Assembly (NCBI RefSeq): GCF_030812775.1
Contig: NZ_JAUSTI010000007.1
Location: 248,001-312,000, forward strand
Length of the DNA stretch: 64,000 nt
Direction: 5' to 3'
DNA from: Paenibacillus tundrae
Lineage (GTDB): Bacteria; Bacillota; Bacilli; Paenibacillales; Paenibacillaceae
This document shows positions 1 through 8,855 of the stretch, in pieces. A program made the translations under genes and the position numbers. Position 1 is the stretch's first letter; each line of letters starts with the position of its first letter. Under the pieces are notes generated by a model that was given only the letters and a program-made list of their open reading frames with translations, was not told where the DNA came from and made no database searches.

Positions 1-81
1 AAATAAAGGAAGGCATTTCTTTTTTAGTAAGGCAACAATTTAGATTAAAATCGTTCCACTACTATAACTTACTTTAGAGTA

Positions 82-1107
82 TTAGCTATCCAGAGCATTC
101 AAACTTTCAATGCTTATATCATATTCTGGTCTTGTCATTGCATACACATACCAGTCAGAAAGCGGAACGCTTGTAGATCCAACAACAATATTGTTATCCA
201 CAAGATCGATTTCCCCGCCTCTTTCAAACAATTTTATAAGAGGCTCATATACATTATAATATTTTCGAGCTCTTAATACGCCCTGATCAACTAATGCTGA
301 CAATTCCAAGTATTGTATACAAATCGACTTGATTACTTCATTTTGAATGGATGAAACTGTTGGACTTATTTTTTCTATTTCTAAAATAGGTGAATATCCT
401 AAAGCTTCTGCAACATTTACAAATGGACTTTCGAGACTCAAATCCAAGTATGAAAAACGTTCAAAATATGCTGATCTTTTTAAAAATTCATTTGCCAGGA
501 TTAAATGGGAGTTCTTTTCTGCTTCTTCAAACTTAAAGTTAATTAAATTAATCCTGTTTAGAGCATGTTCAAGGTAGTTTTCAATAACAATATTATCCTC
601 ATTACCCCACAATATCTCCATGTCTTGTTCAATATCTATCTGATCTAGCTTTTGATCACTTATATCAAGCGGTTCTATATTAGTTCGATCTACAATTTCG
701 AAGGATTCACCAGCGACATTCACAAATCCTCCCCTTTTATAGAATGAACCTCCTCTTTCATATAGCTTAATTACTGGCTCAAATAAATCTTGATTTTCGA
801 GAGCTATTTGATTTCCTTCATCAATTAATGCGTTCAACTCTAAATAACTATCTACTATTACTCTATGATAGCTGTTGTTGATTTTATCCAATACTTGAAA
901 TTTTTCAAAGTTCTCTTCAGACTTAGTTATTGAATTTGATATAACAATGAATGGATATATACAAGAACCTGGAAATTTTTTCAAGAAAATTGATGCTCTT
1001 CTTAAATATTCACTACACAGATGAACATGTGATCTGCTTTCTCTATTTCCGATACTATTCCAATTTATAGCAGATATACGTTCAATTGCCTGATTTAACC
1101 TTTTCAT
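82..1107 (-). CDS. Tandem-duplicated immunity protein of orphan toxin cassette D
   Basis: Predicted cytoplasmic immunity protein, inferred from its position directly after a toxin tip; the start codon overlaps the toxin stop (ATGA) and a GGAG ribosome binding site lies upstream. The 341 residues are two copies of one domain. Residues of about 1-145 and 170-341 each contain a YLEL-ALI/V-D/E-G segment followed by Y/FEP-L/V-IKL-F/Y-ERGG. The same ERGG block occurs once in the 162-aa protein at 4036-4524, which follows a related toxin tip. No signal peptide or membrane segment is visible. The gene is visibly AT-rich compared with the conserved toxin core. I do not recognise a named family. The immunity role is inferred from context and the matching tip/immunity pairs. 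Confidence 0.75.
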   Translation of the reverse strand: MKRLNQAIERISAINWNSIGNRESRSHVHLCSEYLRRASIFLKKFPGSCIYPFIVISNSITKSEENFEKFQVLDKINNSYHRVIVDSYLELNALIDEGNQIALENQDLFEPVIKLYERGGSFYKRGGFVNVAGESFEIVDRTNIEPLDISDQKLDQIDIEQDMEILWGNEDNIVIENYLEHALNRINLINFKFEEAEKNSHLILANEFLKRSAYFERFSYLDLSLESPFVNVAEALGYSPILEIEKISPTVSSIQNEVIKSICIQYLELSALVDQGVLRARKYYNVYEPLIKLFERGGEIDLVDNNIVVGSTSVPLSDWYVYAMTRPEYDISIESLNALDS

Positions 1108-3779
1108 TTACTTTGTCGCTCCATCTGATCTAATTTTTTTTTGTTTTTTTCAATATACTCGTATGCCCCTGGGAGCTCGAATTTAGGTTGTGGAGAAGCT
1201 AAATCATGTGCACCTGGAGGTTTTGATTTAAAGATTTTTACATCAGGTGAATACGCATCCGGGTCTTTATACGGGTGTCCAAGTTTCATTAGTTCGTGTT
1301 CTGTCAATTCATGTTTAGCAATTTCCTGGAACCATTGTTTTTGTTTTGGACTCAGTTCATCTTTTTGTGCCACCTTCCATATGAATCCTATTTCCAAATC
1401 CGGAGTAAAATTTCCAAATCTATAACTTTGATTATCTAAAGGAATATTATGTGAATCAAAAAACATGTGCTGTTTCATAACCCTAATTTCATCCACTGAT
1501 AGGCCGGTATTTTTTGAAACCTGTTCAATATCAGTCATACCAACACTTCTAATCTCATCGTAGTCCCTTAATCCAACTTTATATTCAAGTTCTTCATCCT
1601 TATCAAAGAACTTTGGCTTATAATCATCTACACGATTGTATCTGCTCCAATCAATATTAACTACAGGTTTTTCAATTCCCCCATCCAGTTTCCTCGCTAA
1701 ATCTCCTTTACCTGCCTCCGTCTCTTTCCAGAAGTTCTGCTGTCGGCTATTTTGCGGCAAAGGCTTGGTAGGTTTGCTGAAGGACACATGAGGTGAGCCA
1801 TCCATGGCGAGCTTTGAACCGGGAAGGCGATTCTTCGCCCGATTCAGAGCATCAGAAGCATAATCCGTGATGTTATCCGCTGTTTTATTCAAGTTCGTCT
1901 TAGCTTGCTGTTTCCACGCCGTCCAGTTACTATCTAGTGCCGACATGTTTTTACTATTAATCAACTTATCGGCGGCTTTATTCAACCCATGTTTGGCCAA
2001 GATCGCCAGATTGACGAACATCAGAGCGACACCCAGATCATCCAGCATCTTCTGATCCATTCCAAGAAACGTAGGATTGGTGTACGCGTTTCCGTTCTTC
2101 AGGTCATTCAGTTTCTGGACATTCACAACAATCATCGTTGCACCTATAGCTGCATCTGCAGCAGCTAGGACATACAGAGAGAGCCCGCCTGATGGGATCG
2201 CGGATATGATGGCCACCACGCCAAAAATAATATTGAATTGGGCAATCATCATCTGGGGATCTACTATCAACACTTGGAACGTGTATCTGGATAAGTATAC
2301 CGTTTTTTGCGTTTGTTTGCTTAAATAATCCGGTTTTTGCGGAATGACATGTTCCAGCTCCATCTGATCGAGCCATGGACGGATAGATTTAAAGGCATCT
2401 CCAAGACCGGTGGACTCCATGAACTGCTCACCCAGACTCTTTTTCCCACTTGAAGATCCTTGCCCAGAAGAACGCTGTCCACTAAGTACCGGAGGTGCGG
2501 GTAGCATCGCTTGGATTTGCGCTTCCGTTTTCCCTGCCCTTTCTCCAGTTGCCCGAATCTCTTTCGATTGTTGCTGCCAATTGTAAATCTTCGTACGGTT
2601 CTGATTCATCTCCTTGTATTCCTGTTGCTGCTGCGCCAGTTCCACTTGTTTTTGCTCTTTGCTTTTCTTTTCGGGTTCAGCGGCAGGTTGATTCACGTAC
2701 TTGTTCTGATAGACCGTTTTCTGTTCATCCGGCGTTTTACTGCTCATCCAGTCCTTCGCCTGATTCGCTAGTCCAGGATCACTCTGAGCTGTCTGTGCAA
2801 CCTGACTGCGAATATCAGCGCGCTGTGCATCGGTTAACTGAACTGCCGTTTTCAAATTCATCGACAGATCGATTTCCTGCTTCATAATTTCGCCATCTGC
2901 CAGCATATCCAGATACAGCTCTTCCAGTTCTTCATCGGTCAGCAATTCCGCAAAATCGACTTCGATCTTCTGGAAATCCACCTTTTTGCTCTGAATGCCC
3001 ACCCGGTTGCCACTAAGAACGACATATTGATCCACATTCGTCTGCAAGACAATCTGCTGCTCTGCTTGAATCTTGAATGATTCCAGCATGCCCTTGTCGC
3101 TACCTGAACCCGCCTCAATCTGACTACTTGCCACCACGAGCAGATCTTCCGTCGCGTTCAGGCTAATGTTTCCCGCATCCAGATGCAGACTGACGCTTCC
3201 TTTCTTGAACAATACACCATCGTCGCCAAGCTGCATACGCGCTTCGCCCGGCATCTCGAACACTTTGGTTGCTGGCTTATGGAATACAGTCCGGCTTTTC
3301 ATATCCTCGCTACCACCGCGCACAGAATGAATAGCCATCGACTGTTTCTCTGTCCCACTGGGGAAATATACTTTGATGCGTGCACCTTCATCTGGCAGAC
3401 AGTGAAAGATGTTGTTGCCTTCCCCCGAGTACGGAAACCACCAGTTGCCTTGCTCATCATGTTGGTCGTCGATGTCCAGATGCACTTTCACCATGTTATT
3501 CGCCCGTTTCACGACACGCCCTTCCAGCGATCTACCCTGAAGTTGCTCATTCCGTCGGGATTTGCGTCGTAGGCTTCGTCTTTGGACGAACAGGTATTCA
3601 TATCTAACTCTGCCAGCGTTATAGCTAATGACGGATTCGGACACGACCCAGATCTGACCTTTGAAAGAGACATCATCGCCTACTTGGCAGAATTGTTCAC
3701 TTGTCACGCGGTAACGGACAAAGTCAGACTCAGTTACCTTCTTCGCATCATCACCTTCCGCATGTGCCTTCATTTTCAT
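1104..3779 (-). CDS. Orphan toxin cassette D: 5'-truncated VgrG-like toxin with HEL/AHD-type tip
   Basis: This 891-residue frame matches the full-length toxin protein at 9448-12534 nearly residue for residue from its OB-fold region onward. It lacks the first roughly 215 residues (the gpD-like barrel). It retains the OB-fold/spike region, a beta-rich segment, a Gln/Lys-rich linker, a Ser/Gly stretch and the hydrophobic pre-toxin segment. The tip starts after KLDGG (about residue 701). It is unlike the JAB tips but shares blocks with the tip at 4541-6754: an H-x-FFDSH-like segment, HELTEHELM near residue 822, and GAHD near the end. These His/Glu motifs suggest a metal-dependent enzyme, but I cannot name the family. 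Just upstream (about 3766-3803) homology to the full gene continues with a 2-nt deletion, so the 5' end is frameshifted. Probably a silent cassette unless expressed internally. Confidence 0.8.
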   Translation of the reverse strand: MKMKAHAEGDDAKKVTESDFVRYRVTSEQFCQVGDDVSFKGQIWVVSESVISYNAGRVRYEYLFVQRRSLRRKSRRNEQLQGRSLEGRVVKRANNMVKVHLDIDDQHDEQGNWWFPYSGEGNNIFHCLPDEGARIKVYFPSGTEKQSMAIHSVRGGSEDMKSRTVFHKPATKVFEMPGEARMQLGDDGVLFKKGSVSLHLDAGNISLNATEDLLVVASSQIEAGSGSDKGMLESFKIQAEQQIVLQTNVDQYVVLSGNRVGIQSKKVDFQKIEVDFAELLTDEELEELYLDMLADGEIMKQEIDLSMNLKTAVQLTDAQRADIRSQVAQTAQSDPGLANQAKDWMSSKTPDEQKTVYQNKYVNQPAAEPEKKSKEQKQVELAQQQQEYKEMNQNRTKIYNWQQQSKEIRATGERAGKTEAQIQAMLPAPPVLSGQRSSGQGSSSGKKSLGEQFMESTGLGDAFKSIRPWLDQMELEHVIPQKPDYLSKQTQKTVYLSRYTFQVLIVDPQMMIAQFNIIFGVVAIISAIPSGGLSLYVLAAADAAIGATMIVVNVQKLNDLKNGNAYTNPTFLGMDQKMLDDLGVALMFVNLAILAKHGLNKAADKLINSKNMSALDSNWTAWKQQAKTNLNKTADNITDYASDALNRAKNRLPGSKLAMDGSPHVSFSKPTKPLPQNSRQQNFWKETEAGKGDLARKLDGGIEKPVVNIDWSRYNRVDDYKPKFFDKDEELEYKVGLRDYDEIRSVGMTDIEQVSKNTGLSVDEIRVMKQHMFFDSHNIPLDNQSYRFGNFTPDLEIGFIWKVAQKDELSPKQKQWFQEIAKHELTEHELMKLGHPYKDPDAYSPDVKIFKSKPPGAHDLASPQPKFELPGAYEYIEKNKKKLDQMERQSK

Positions 3780-3888
3780 ACTGTGCTCGAACTTTCATTG
3801 GCTTTCTATAGCGCAATTCCTTTTCTAATTCCTGATTGATTTTCAATAATTCTAGTACCACTGTCTGTTCATATTTTGGACAAGCAAT

Positions 3889-3932
3889 AAAAAAAGCTCA
3901 TTCCTCCTCATCGTTCAAGTTGGAATAAGCTT
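3889..3932 (-). terminator. Rho-independent terminator after immunity gene C
   Basis: Read on the minus strand, an 11-bp stem (AAGCTTATTCC / GGAATGAGCTT, one mismatch) is followed by a run of seven T. It lies about 100 bp downstream of the immunity gene at 4036-4524 and separates that toxin/immunity pair from the next one. Confidence 0.8.
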
Positions 3933-4035
3933 ATGAAAGCTTTTCAAGTTATTAGTTTAAAGGTTGTATTTAATTATTGTATTACACTAGATTATATAGT
4001 TGAATAATAAATCTCTACACATTCTTATAGACATA

Positions 4036-4524
4036 CTAAAGATCACTTATGTCCATTGGTTCTTTATCAATAAACCTTTCAAACCATCCACTTAAAGGAT
4101 AATAGGCTCTCTTTTCTATTTCTAGCTCATTATGCTTAAGATAAAAACAACCTCCTCGTTCTAAGACTCTAATCAAAAGCTCATATATATGTAGATACTG
4201 GCTCGCATCAGGGAAATCATCAGCATACTTTGCCAATTGTAAATAATAATCAATTGTTTTTCGTGTGTACAAACTTTTATTCAAAAACTCCACTGCATCC
4301 AAATTACAATAAGCTGAAACAGTTACTTCACCTTCAAAATCTCCAAGCAACCTTGCAATGTTTGCCATAGCTGGTGGCACAGGTTGTAACTGATTCTTTT
4401 TAAAAAATTGAGCCAATTCTCTCAAAAATTCATAGCCTAAATCTTCATATCCTTCATTAACAAGTGTCCCTACTAAATTCCATTTTATATCATTTATTCT
4501 AGAAACCGCTATTTCAATATGCAT
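4036..4524 (-). CDS. Single-domain immunity protein of orphan toxin cassette C
   Basis: Predicted immunity protein of 162 residues, placed 16 bp after the stop of the toxin frame ending at 4541. I chose the ATG at 4524 because AGGTG lies 6 nt upstream; a longer frame reaches back to 4650 but overlaps the toxin and has no such site. The protein carries one copy of the domain found twice in the protein at 82-1107, including YLQLAKYADD and ELLIRVLERGG. The gene is AT-rich, as are all the immunity genes here. Function is inferred from position and from family pairing: related tips are followed by related immunity proteins. No catalytic motif, signal peptide or membrane helix is visible. Confidence 0.75.
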   Translation of the reverse strand: MHIEIAVSRINDIKWNLVGTLVNEGYEDLGYEFLRELAQFFKKNQLQPVPPAMANIARLLGDFEGEVTVSAYCNLDAVEFLNKSLYTRKTIDYYLQLAKYADDFPDASQYLHIYELLIRVLERGGCFYLKHNELEIEKRAYYPLSGWFERFIDKEPMDISDL

Positions 4525-4540
4525 TTTGTTCACCTCGTGA

Positions 4541-6754
4541 TTAGTAGTTATCTTTAGCATCAGAAAAGTATCTATCAAAATCTTTTTGATAGTCAAAATC
4601 TGGAATACTCTTAGGGTTAGGGTCAGTAATATTTGCTTTATCATGTGCATTTTTTTCAGGATCAGGATTAAATCTTTCGGTTTTGGGATTCCATGTAGAA
4701 TGATCCATTAATGGCATCCCGTTTTCCATTAATTCTTTCTCCTTCAATTCATGATTAGCTAGTTTTCTAAACCATTCTTTTTCTACAGTGTTAAGTTCTC
4801 TAGTTTGAGCTACTTCCCAAATATGTGCAACATCTGGATCAGCTTTAAAGTAGAGTTCTTTATAAGTAGCACCTTCTATTGATAGCGGATGTGTGTCAAG
4901 AAATAAATGTTTTTTCACAGCACTTATTTCTGGCTCAGATAAACCAGAATTCTTTGCCACTACAGACACGTCCTCTAAACCTATTTTCCTTATTTTGATA
5001 TACTTCCTTTCCAAAAATGCATCAAAGCCATCTTTCGGAGGTATGATATATGGCTTCATCTCTGCTGGATCAGTTATATAATGTGTTCCTTGAGAGTTAC
5101 CCGTTCCCCCATCAAGTTTCCTCGCTAAATCTCCTTTACCTGCCTCCGTCTCTTTCCAGAAGTTCTGCTGTCGGCTATTTTGCGGCAAAGGCTTGGTAGG
5201 TTTGCTGAAGGACACATGAGGTGAGCCATCCATGGCGAGCTTTGAACCGGGAAGGCGATTCTTCGCCCGATTCAGAGCATCAGAAGCATAATCCGTGATG
5301 TTATCCGCTGTTTTATTCAAGTTCGTCTTCGCTTGTTGTTTCCACGCTGTCCAGTTACTATCTAGTGCCGACATGTTTTTACTATTAATCAACTTATCGG
5401 CCGCTTTATTCAACCCATGTTTGGCTAAGATCGCCAGATTGACGAACATCAGAGCGACACCGAGATCATCCAGCATCTTCTGATCCATTCCAAGAAACGT
5501 GGGATTGGTATATGCATTTCCGTTCTTCAGGTCATTCAGTTTCTGGACATTCACGACAATCATCGTTGCACCTATAGCTGCATCTGCAGCAGCTAGGATA
5601 TACAGAGAGAGCCCGCCTGATGGGATCGCGGATATGATGGCCACCACGCCAAAAATAATATTGAATTGGGCAATCATCATCTGGGGATCTATAATCAACA
5701 CTTGGAACGTATACCTGGATAAGTATACCGTTTTTTGCGTTTGTTTGCTTAAATAATCCGGTTTTTGCGGAATGACATGTTCCAACTCCATCTGATCGAG
5801 CCATGGACGGATAGATTTAAAGGCATCTCCAAGACCGGTGGACTCCATGAACTGCTCACCCAGACTCTTTTTCCCACTTGAAGATCCTTGCCCAGAAGAA
5901 CGCTGTCCACTAAGTACCGGAGGTGCGGGTAGCATCGCTTGGATTTGGGCTTCCGTTTTCCCTGCCCGTTCTCCTGTTGCCCGAATCTCCTTCGATTGTT
6001 GCTGCCAATTGTAAATCTTCGTACGGTTTTGATTCATCTCCTTGTAGTCCTGTTGCTGCTGCGCCAGTTCCACTTGTTTTTGCTCTTTGCTTTTCTTTTC
6101 AGGTTCAGCGGCAGGTTGATTCACGTACTTGTTCTGATAGACCGTTTTCTGTTCATCCGGCGTTTTACTGCTCATCCAGTCCTTCGCCTGATTCGCTAGT
6201 CCAGGATCACTCTGAGCTGTCTGTGCAACCTGACTGCGAATATCAGCGCGCTGTGCATCGGTTAACTGTACTGCCGTTTTCAAATTCATCGACAGATCGA
6301 TTTCCTGCTTCATAATTTCGCCATCTGCCAGCATATCTAGATACAGCTCTTCCAGTTCTTCATCGGTCAGCAATTCCGCAAAATCGACTTCGATCTTCTG
6401 GAAATCCACCTTTTTGCTCTGAATGCCCACCCGGTTGCCACTAAGGACGACATATTGATCCACATTCGTCTGCAAAACAATCTGCTGCTCTGCTTGAATT
6501 TTGAATGATTCCAGCATGCCCTTGTCGCTACCTGAACCCGCCTCAATCTGACTACTCGCCACCACGAGCAGTTCTTCCGTCGCGTTCAGGCTAATGTTTC
6601 CCGCATCCAGATGCAGACTGACGCTTCCTTTCTTGAACAATACGCCATCGTCGCCAAGCTGCATACGCGCTTCGCCTGGCATCTCGAACACTTTGGTTGC
6701 TGGCTTATGGAATACAGTCCGGCTTTTCATATCGTCGCTACCTTGCATCTTCAA
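4541..6754 (-). CDS. Orphan toxin cassette C: 5'-truncated toxin with HEL/AHD-type tip
   Basis: The 737-residue frame matches the full-length toxin (9448-12534) from its GSDDMKSR segment to the end of the pre-toxin region. The gpD-like and OB-fold domains (roughly 390 residues) are missing. Homology stops abruptly near 6747, and unrelated decayed sequence follows. The tip begins after KLDGGTG (about residue 550). It shares with cassette D a KKHLFLDTHPL-like segment, an IW..AQ..EL block, ANHELKEKELM and NAHDKA. I infer a metal-dependent enzymatic toxin of unnamed family. The only available starts are a TTG at 6754 and ATGs shortly after, without a convincing ribosome binding site. It therefore looks like a stored cassette rather than a working gene. 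The tip is AT-rich, while the shared core is close to 50% GC by eye. Confidence 0.8.
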   Translation of the reverse strand: MKMQGSDDMKSRTVFHKPATKVFEMPGEARMQLGDDGVLFKKGSVSLHLDAGNISLNATEELLVVASSQIEAGSGSDKGMLESFKIQAEQQIVLQTNVDQYVVLSGNRVGIQSKKVDFQKIEVDFAELLTDEELEELYLDMLADGEIMKQEIDLSMNLKTAVQLTDAQRADIRSQVAQTAQSDPGLANQAKDWMSSKTPDEQKTVYQNKYVNQPAAEPEKKSKEQKQVELAQQQQDYKEMNQNRTKIYNWQQQSKEIRATGERAGKTEAQIQAMLPAPPVLSGQRSSGQGSSSGKKSLGEQFMESTGLGDAFKSIRPWLDQMELEHVIPQKPDYLSKQTQKTVYLSRYTFQVLIIDPQMMIAQFNIIFGVVAIISAIPSGGLSLYILAAADAAIGATMIVVNVQKLNDLKNGNAYTNPTFLGMDQKMLDDLGVALMFVNLAILAKHGLNKAADKLINSKNMSALDSNWTAWKQQAKTNLNKTADNITDYASDALNRAKNRLPGSKLAMDGSPHVSFSKPTKPLPQNSRQQNFWKETEAGKGDLARKLDGGTGNSQGTHYITDPAEMKPYIIPPKDGFDAFLERKYIKIRKIGLEDVSVVAKNSGLSEPEISAVKKHLFLDTHPLSIEGATYKELYFKADPDVAHIWEVAQTRELNTVEKEWFRKLANHELKEKELMENGMPLMDHSTWNPKTERFNPDPEKNAHDKANITDPNPKSIPDFDYQKDFDRYFSDAKDNY

Positions 6755-7109
6755 GTTCTTGCTTTTCCCATGTTAGAACCGTTTCGTTTTACATCACAAG
6801 TTGCCTACAATCTGAGGTTTCACGCTCTCACTTGTCTATGAGCTGCAATGCTTGCTAGAGGGGCAGTCCGTCTTCCTTCTCCGTTACTGCATCCCAATGT
6901 TCAGCTTGTTTTAATGGCACCTCAATCTCTTCGCTAAGCTGAAAGCCTGTTTACCCGGACCGCTTCAATATGCCTACCTACTCTCGTAATTCCCTTGCTT
7001 GCTGACAGTCACTTCGAATTTTATCTTTAGGCTCCTCCTATTCTGCTTTTGCCTGTGCAATCAATCTTACCTGTTTTCCTTCTTGATCTCGTTTCGCCAT
7101 ATTATTCAG
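6741..7109 (-). pseudogene. Decayed coding region with about seven in-frame stops, upstream of cassette C
   Basis: On the minus strand one frame from about 7109 down to 6741 reads as protein-like, Glu/Gln/Lys-rich sequence (for example SEEIEVPLKQAEHWDAVTEK) interrupted by TAG, TAG, TAA, TAG, TGA, TAA and a final TAG. Every stop can be derived from a Gln or Arg codon by one C-to-T change. The frame does not join in phase with cassette C at the 6747 break. I do not recognise the parent protein. It may be the remnant of the 5' part of another spike or toxin gene, but that is inference. Confidence 0.45.
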
Positions 7110-7131
7110 CTCTTACGTTTATTTTCAAACA

Positions 7132-7173
7132 CAAAAAAGCTCAATCCTTCTCATAAAACAAGTCGGATAGAGC
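7132..7173 (-). terminator. Rho-independent terminator after immunity gene B
   Basis: Minus-strand hairpin GCTCTATCC / GGATTGAGC (one mismatch) followed by six T. It lies about 115 bp downstream of the immunity gene at 7287-7781 and resembles the terminator at 3889-3932 in layout. Confidence 0.7.
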
Positions 7174-7286
7174 GTTTAGTGTTTGGTTTGTTGGTGATAT
7201 TGTACGATCTTGTTATTCGAGTTGTAAACCGAACTCACACTTTTTTTAGATGAACTTGCTAAGGATTCATCATTCCACTTCTTCTC

Positions 7287-7781
7287 TTATAATTTAATAA
7301 TGCCTATAATAAGCTCTTTTTCATTAAATATGAGCCTTTCAGTAATACTCTGATAATCTACCTCTTCAAACTTATCATTTAATTTCTGCTTTATTTTTTG
7401 TAAATTAGCCAACTCATTTATATATAAGTATAGATTATTAATTATTAAACTTTGAGCATCAATATGCATTTCAATTTTATTCAAATCACCTGAAAGCCGT
7501 TCAATATTCCTTACTTTACATATTTTTAATCCTTCTTGTTCATCCTCCTCAATTTTAACCAAGCCAAATAAACCAGCAAGTTCCTGATAATTCGGATTTC
7601 CTTCTCTGAAAATATTAATTAATTCCATTACTAATTCATCCAAAGAATCTTCCCTAAACTTTTTTCTGAGTAATGTTGGTGAATCATCAAAAAGCCAAGA
7701 ACCTATATCGTTAAATTGATCATTTCCTGAATCCAAAACCCCTATAATAATAGGTTTACTATAAAGAAACTTCTTGTTCAA
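7287..7781 (-). CDS. Immunity protein of orphan JAB-tip cassette B
   Basis: 164-residue protein starting at a TTG 15 nt after the stop of the JAB-type tip at 7796-8665, with a modest GGTGAT ribosome binding site. It is clearly related to the immunity protein at 8856-9461. Both start with a KREFLY/KKFLYSKP-like segment, share an L..ELI.ELI.IF..G.PNY..LA.LFG block in the first half, and share an IKIEMDID / NKIEMHID strand followed by LYLYVN / LYLYIN. Each of the two JAB tips is therefore followed by a member of the same immunity family. The immunity role is inferred from this pairing. Cytoplasmic; no membrane segment. Confidence 0.75.
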   Translation of the reverse strand: MNKKFLYSKPIIIGVLDSGNDQFNDIGSWLFDDSPTLLRKKFREDSLDELVMELINIFREGNPNYQELAGLFGLVKIEEDEQEGLKICKVRNIERLSGDLNKIEMHIDAQSLIINNLYLYINELANLQKIKQKLNDKFEEVDYQSITERLIFNEKELIIGIIKL

Positions 7782-7795
7782 TATTAATCACCGTC

Positions 7796-8665
7796 CTATT
7801 TTCGTTTATATTCCCCACCAATTCTTTCTGCTACCTTAGTATAAAACATGTCCCAAGCTTCATCCATTCTTCCCTCTTTATATAACTTATTGAAATTAAC
7901 ATTTGCTCTTAACTCCTCTTGTACTAATCGGTAAACCATTGGAACTGACTGGCCATCAACTTTCCATCCGTCAATCCCTCTTGCCATACTGAATGTCTTT
8001 CCATTGGGAGTTATCGCTCTTATCTCTAGCATATCAAAGTCTACAACTACCATCATATCTTCCAAACTAAAGGGGCCGTTAGTAGGATGATTATGAGTAA
8101 ACACAGCATCCTTTCCTCTGTCCTTATAAGCACTAATATCTATTGCCTTCTCATTACCAATAACAGTGTCCCCAATTAAATTACCATCCTTGTCAAAAAA
8201 CTGCCCGTGCTCTTTAGATTCATGTCTAATTCTGTTCTCTACCTCTTCAACCTTTTTATAATCGTACTTATCATAACCCGTTCCCCCATCCAGTTTCCTC
8301 GCTAAATCTCCTTTACCTGCCTCCGTCTCTTTCCAGAAGTTCTGCTGTCGGCTATTTTGCGGCAAAGGCTTGGTAGGTTTGCTGAAGGACACATGAGGTG
8401 AGCCATCCATGGCGAGCTTTGAACCGGGAAGGCGATTCTTCGCACGATTCAGCGCATCAGAAGCATAATCCGTGATGTTACCCGCTGTTTTATTCAAGTT
8501 CGTCTTCGCTTGCTGTTTCCACGCCGTCCAGTTACTATCTAGTGCCGACATGTTTTTACTATTAATCAGCTTATCCGCGGCTTTATTGAGCCCATGTTTG
8601 GCCAAGATCGCCAGATTGACGAACATCAGAGCAACACCGAGATCATCCAGCATCTTCTGATCCAT
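7796..8665 (-). CDS. Orphan toxin cassette B: pre-toxin fragment with JAB/JAMM-like tip (probably silent)
   Basis: This 289-residue frame starts inside the conserved pre-toxin region (MDQKMLDDLG) and ends in a JAB/MPN-like tip of about 160 residues. The JAMM-type motif is visible near residues 190-203: THNHP followed by FSLED, i.e. H-x-H-x6-S-x2-D, with a candidate upstream Glu. Homology to the full-length toxin continues upstream to about 8731 but is broken by a TAG at 8720-8722 where the other copies have a Gln codon. Everything further 5' is lost. There is no good ribosome binding site at the ATG at 8665. I read this as a stored tip that needs recombination into the full-length gene. JAB domains are Zn metallopeptidases (deubiquitinase-like) in known families; the target here is unknown. 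Confidence 0.75.
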   Translation of the reverse strand: MDQKMLDDLGVALMFVNLAILAKHGLNKAADKLINSKNMSALDSNWTAWKQQAKTNLNKTAGNITDYASDALNRAKNRLPGSKLAMDGSPHVSFSKPTKPLPQNSRQQNFWKETEAGKGDLARKLDGGTGYDKYDYKKVEEVENRIRHESKEHGQFFDKDGNLIGDTVIGNEKAIDISAYKDRGKDAVFTHNHPTNGPFSLEDMMVVVDFDMLEIRAITPNGKTFSMARGIDGWKVDGQSVPMVYRLVQEELRANVNFNKLYKEGRMDEAWDMFYTKVAERIGGEYKRK

Positions 8666-8761
8666 TCCAAGAAACGTAGGATTGGTGTACGCGTTTCCGT
8701 TCTTCAGGTCATTCAGTTTCTAGACATTCAGGGAACTCTTCATTCCTAGAAAACACAACAA

Positions 8762-8788
8762 CAGATCAATCATCTAACGATTGATCTG
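8762..8788 (-). terminator. Hairpin after immunity gene A, likely terminator
   Basis: Perfect inverted repeat CAGATCAATC / GATTGATCTG with a 7-nt loop, followed on the minus strand by a T/G-rich stretch. It lies about 70 bp downstream of the immunity gene at 8856-9461 and next to the break of cassette B. The T-run is imperfect. Confidence 0.5.
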
Positions 8789-8855
8789 CTGAATGTTAAA
8801 TTTCGTATAGTTATCAAAAAAAAGAGCGTGTTATTGAATCATTATTCATCATTTT

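Noticed and set aside
2495-2887. Long plus-strand frames opposite the toxin cores (also near 5923, 10620)
   Set aside because: They are the same antisense frame repeated in each copy, without ribosome sites; the minus-strand frame has clear domain homology.
3780-3880. Possible short transposase-like frame upstream of cassette D (QTVVLELLKINQELEKEL)
   Set aside because: It overlaps the homologous scar of the toxin gene, has no start site and no recognisable transposase motif.
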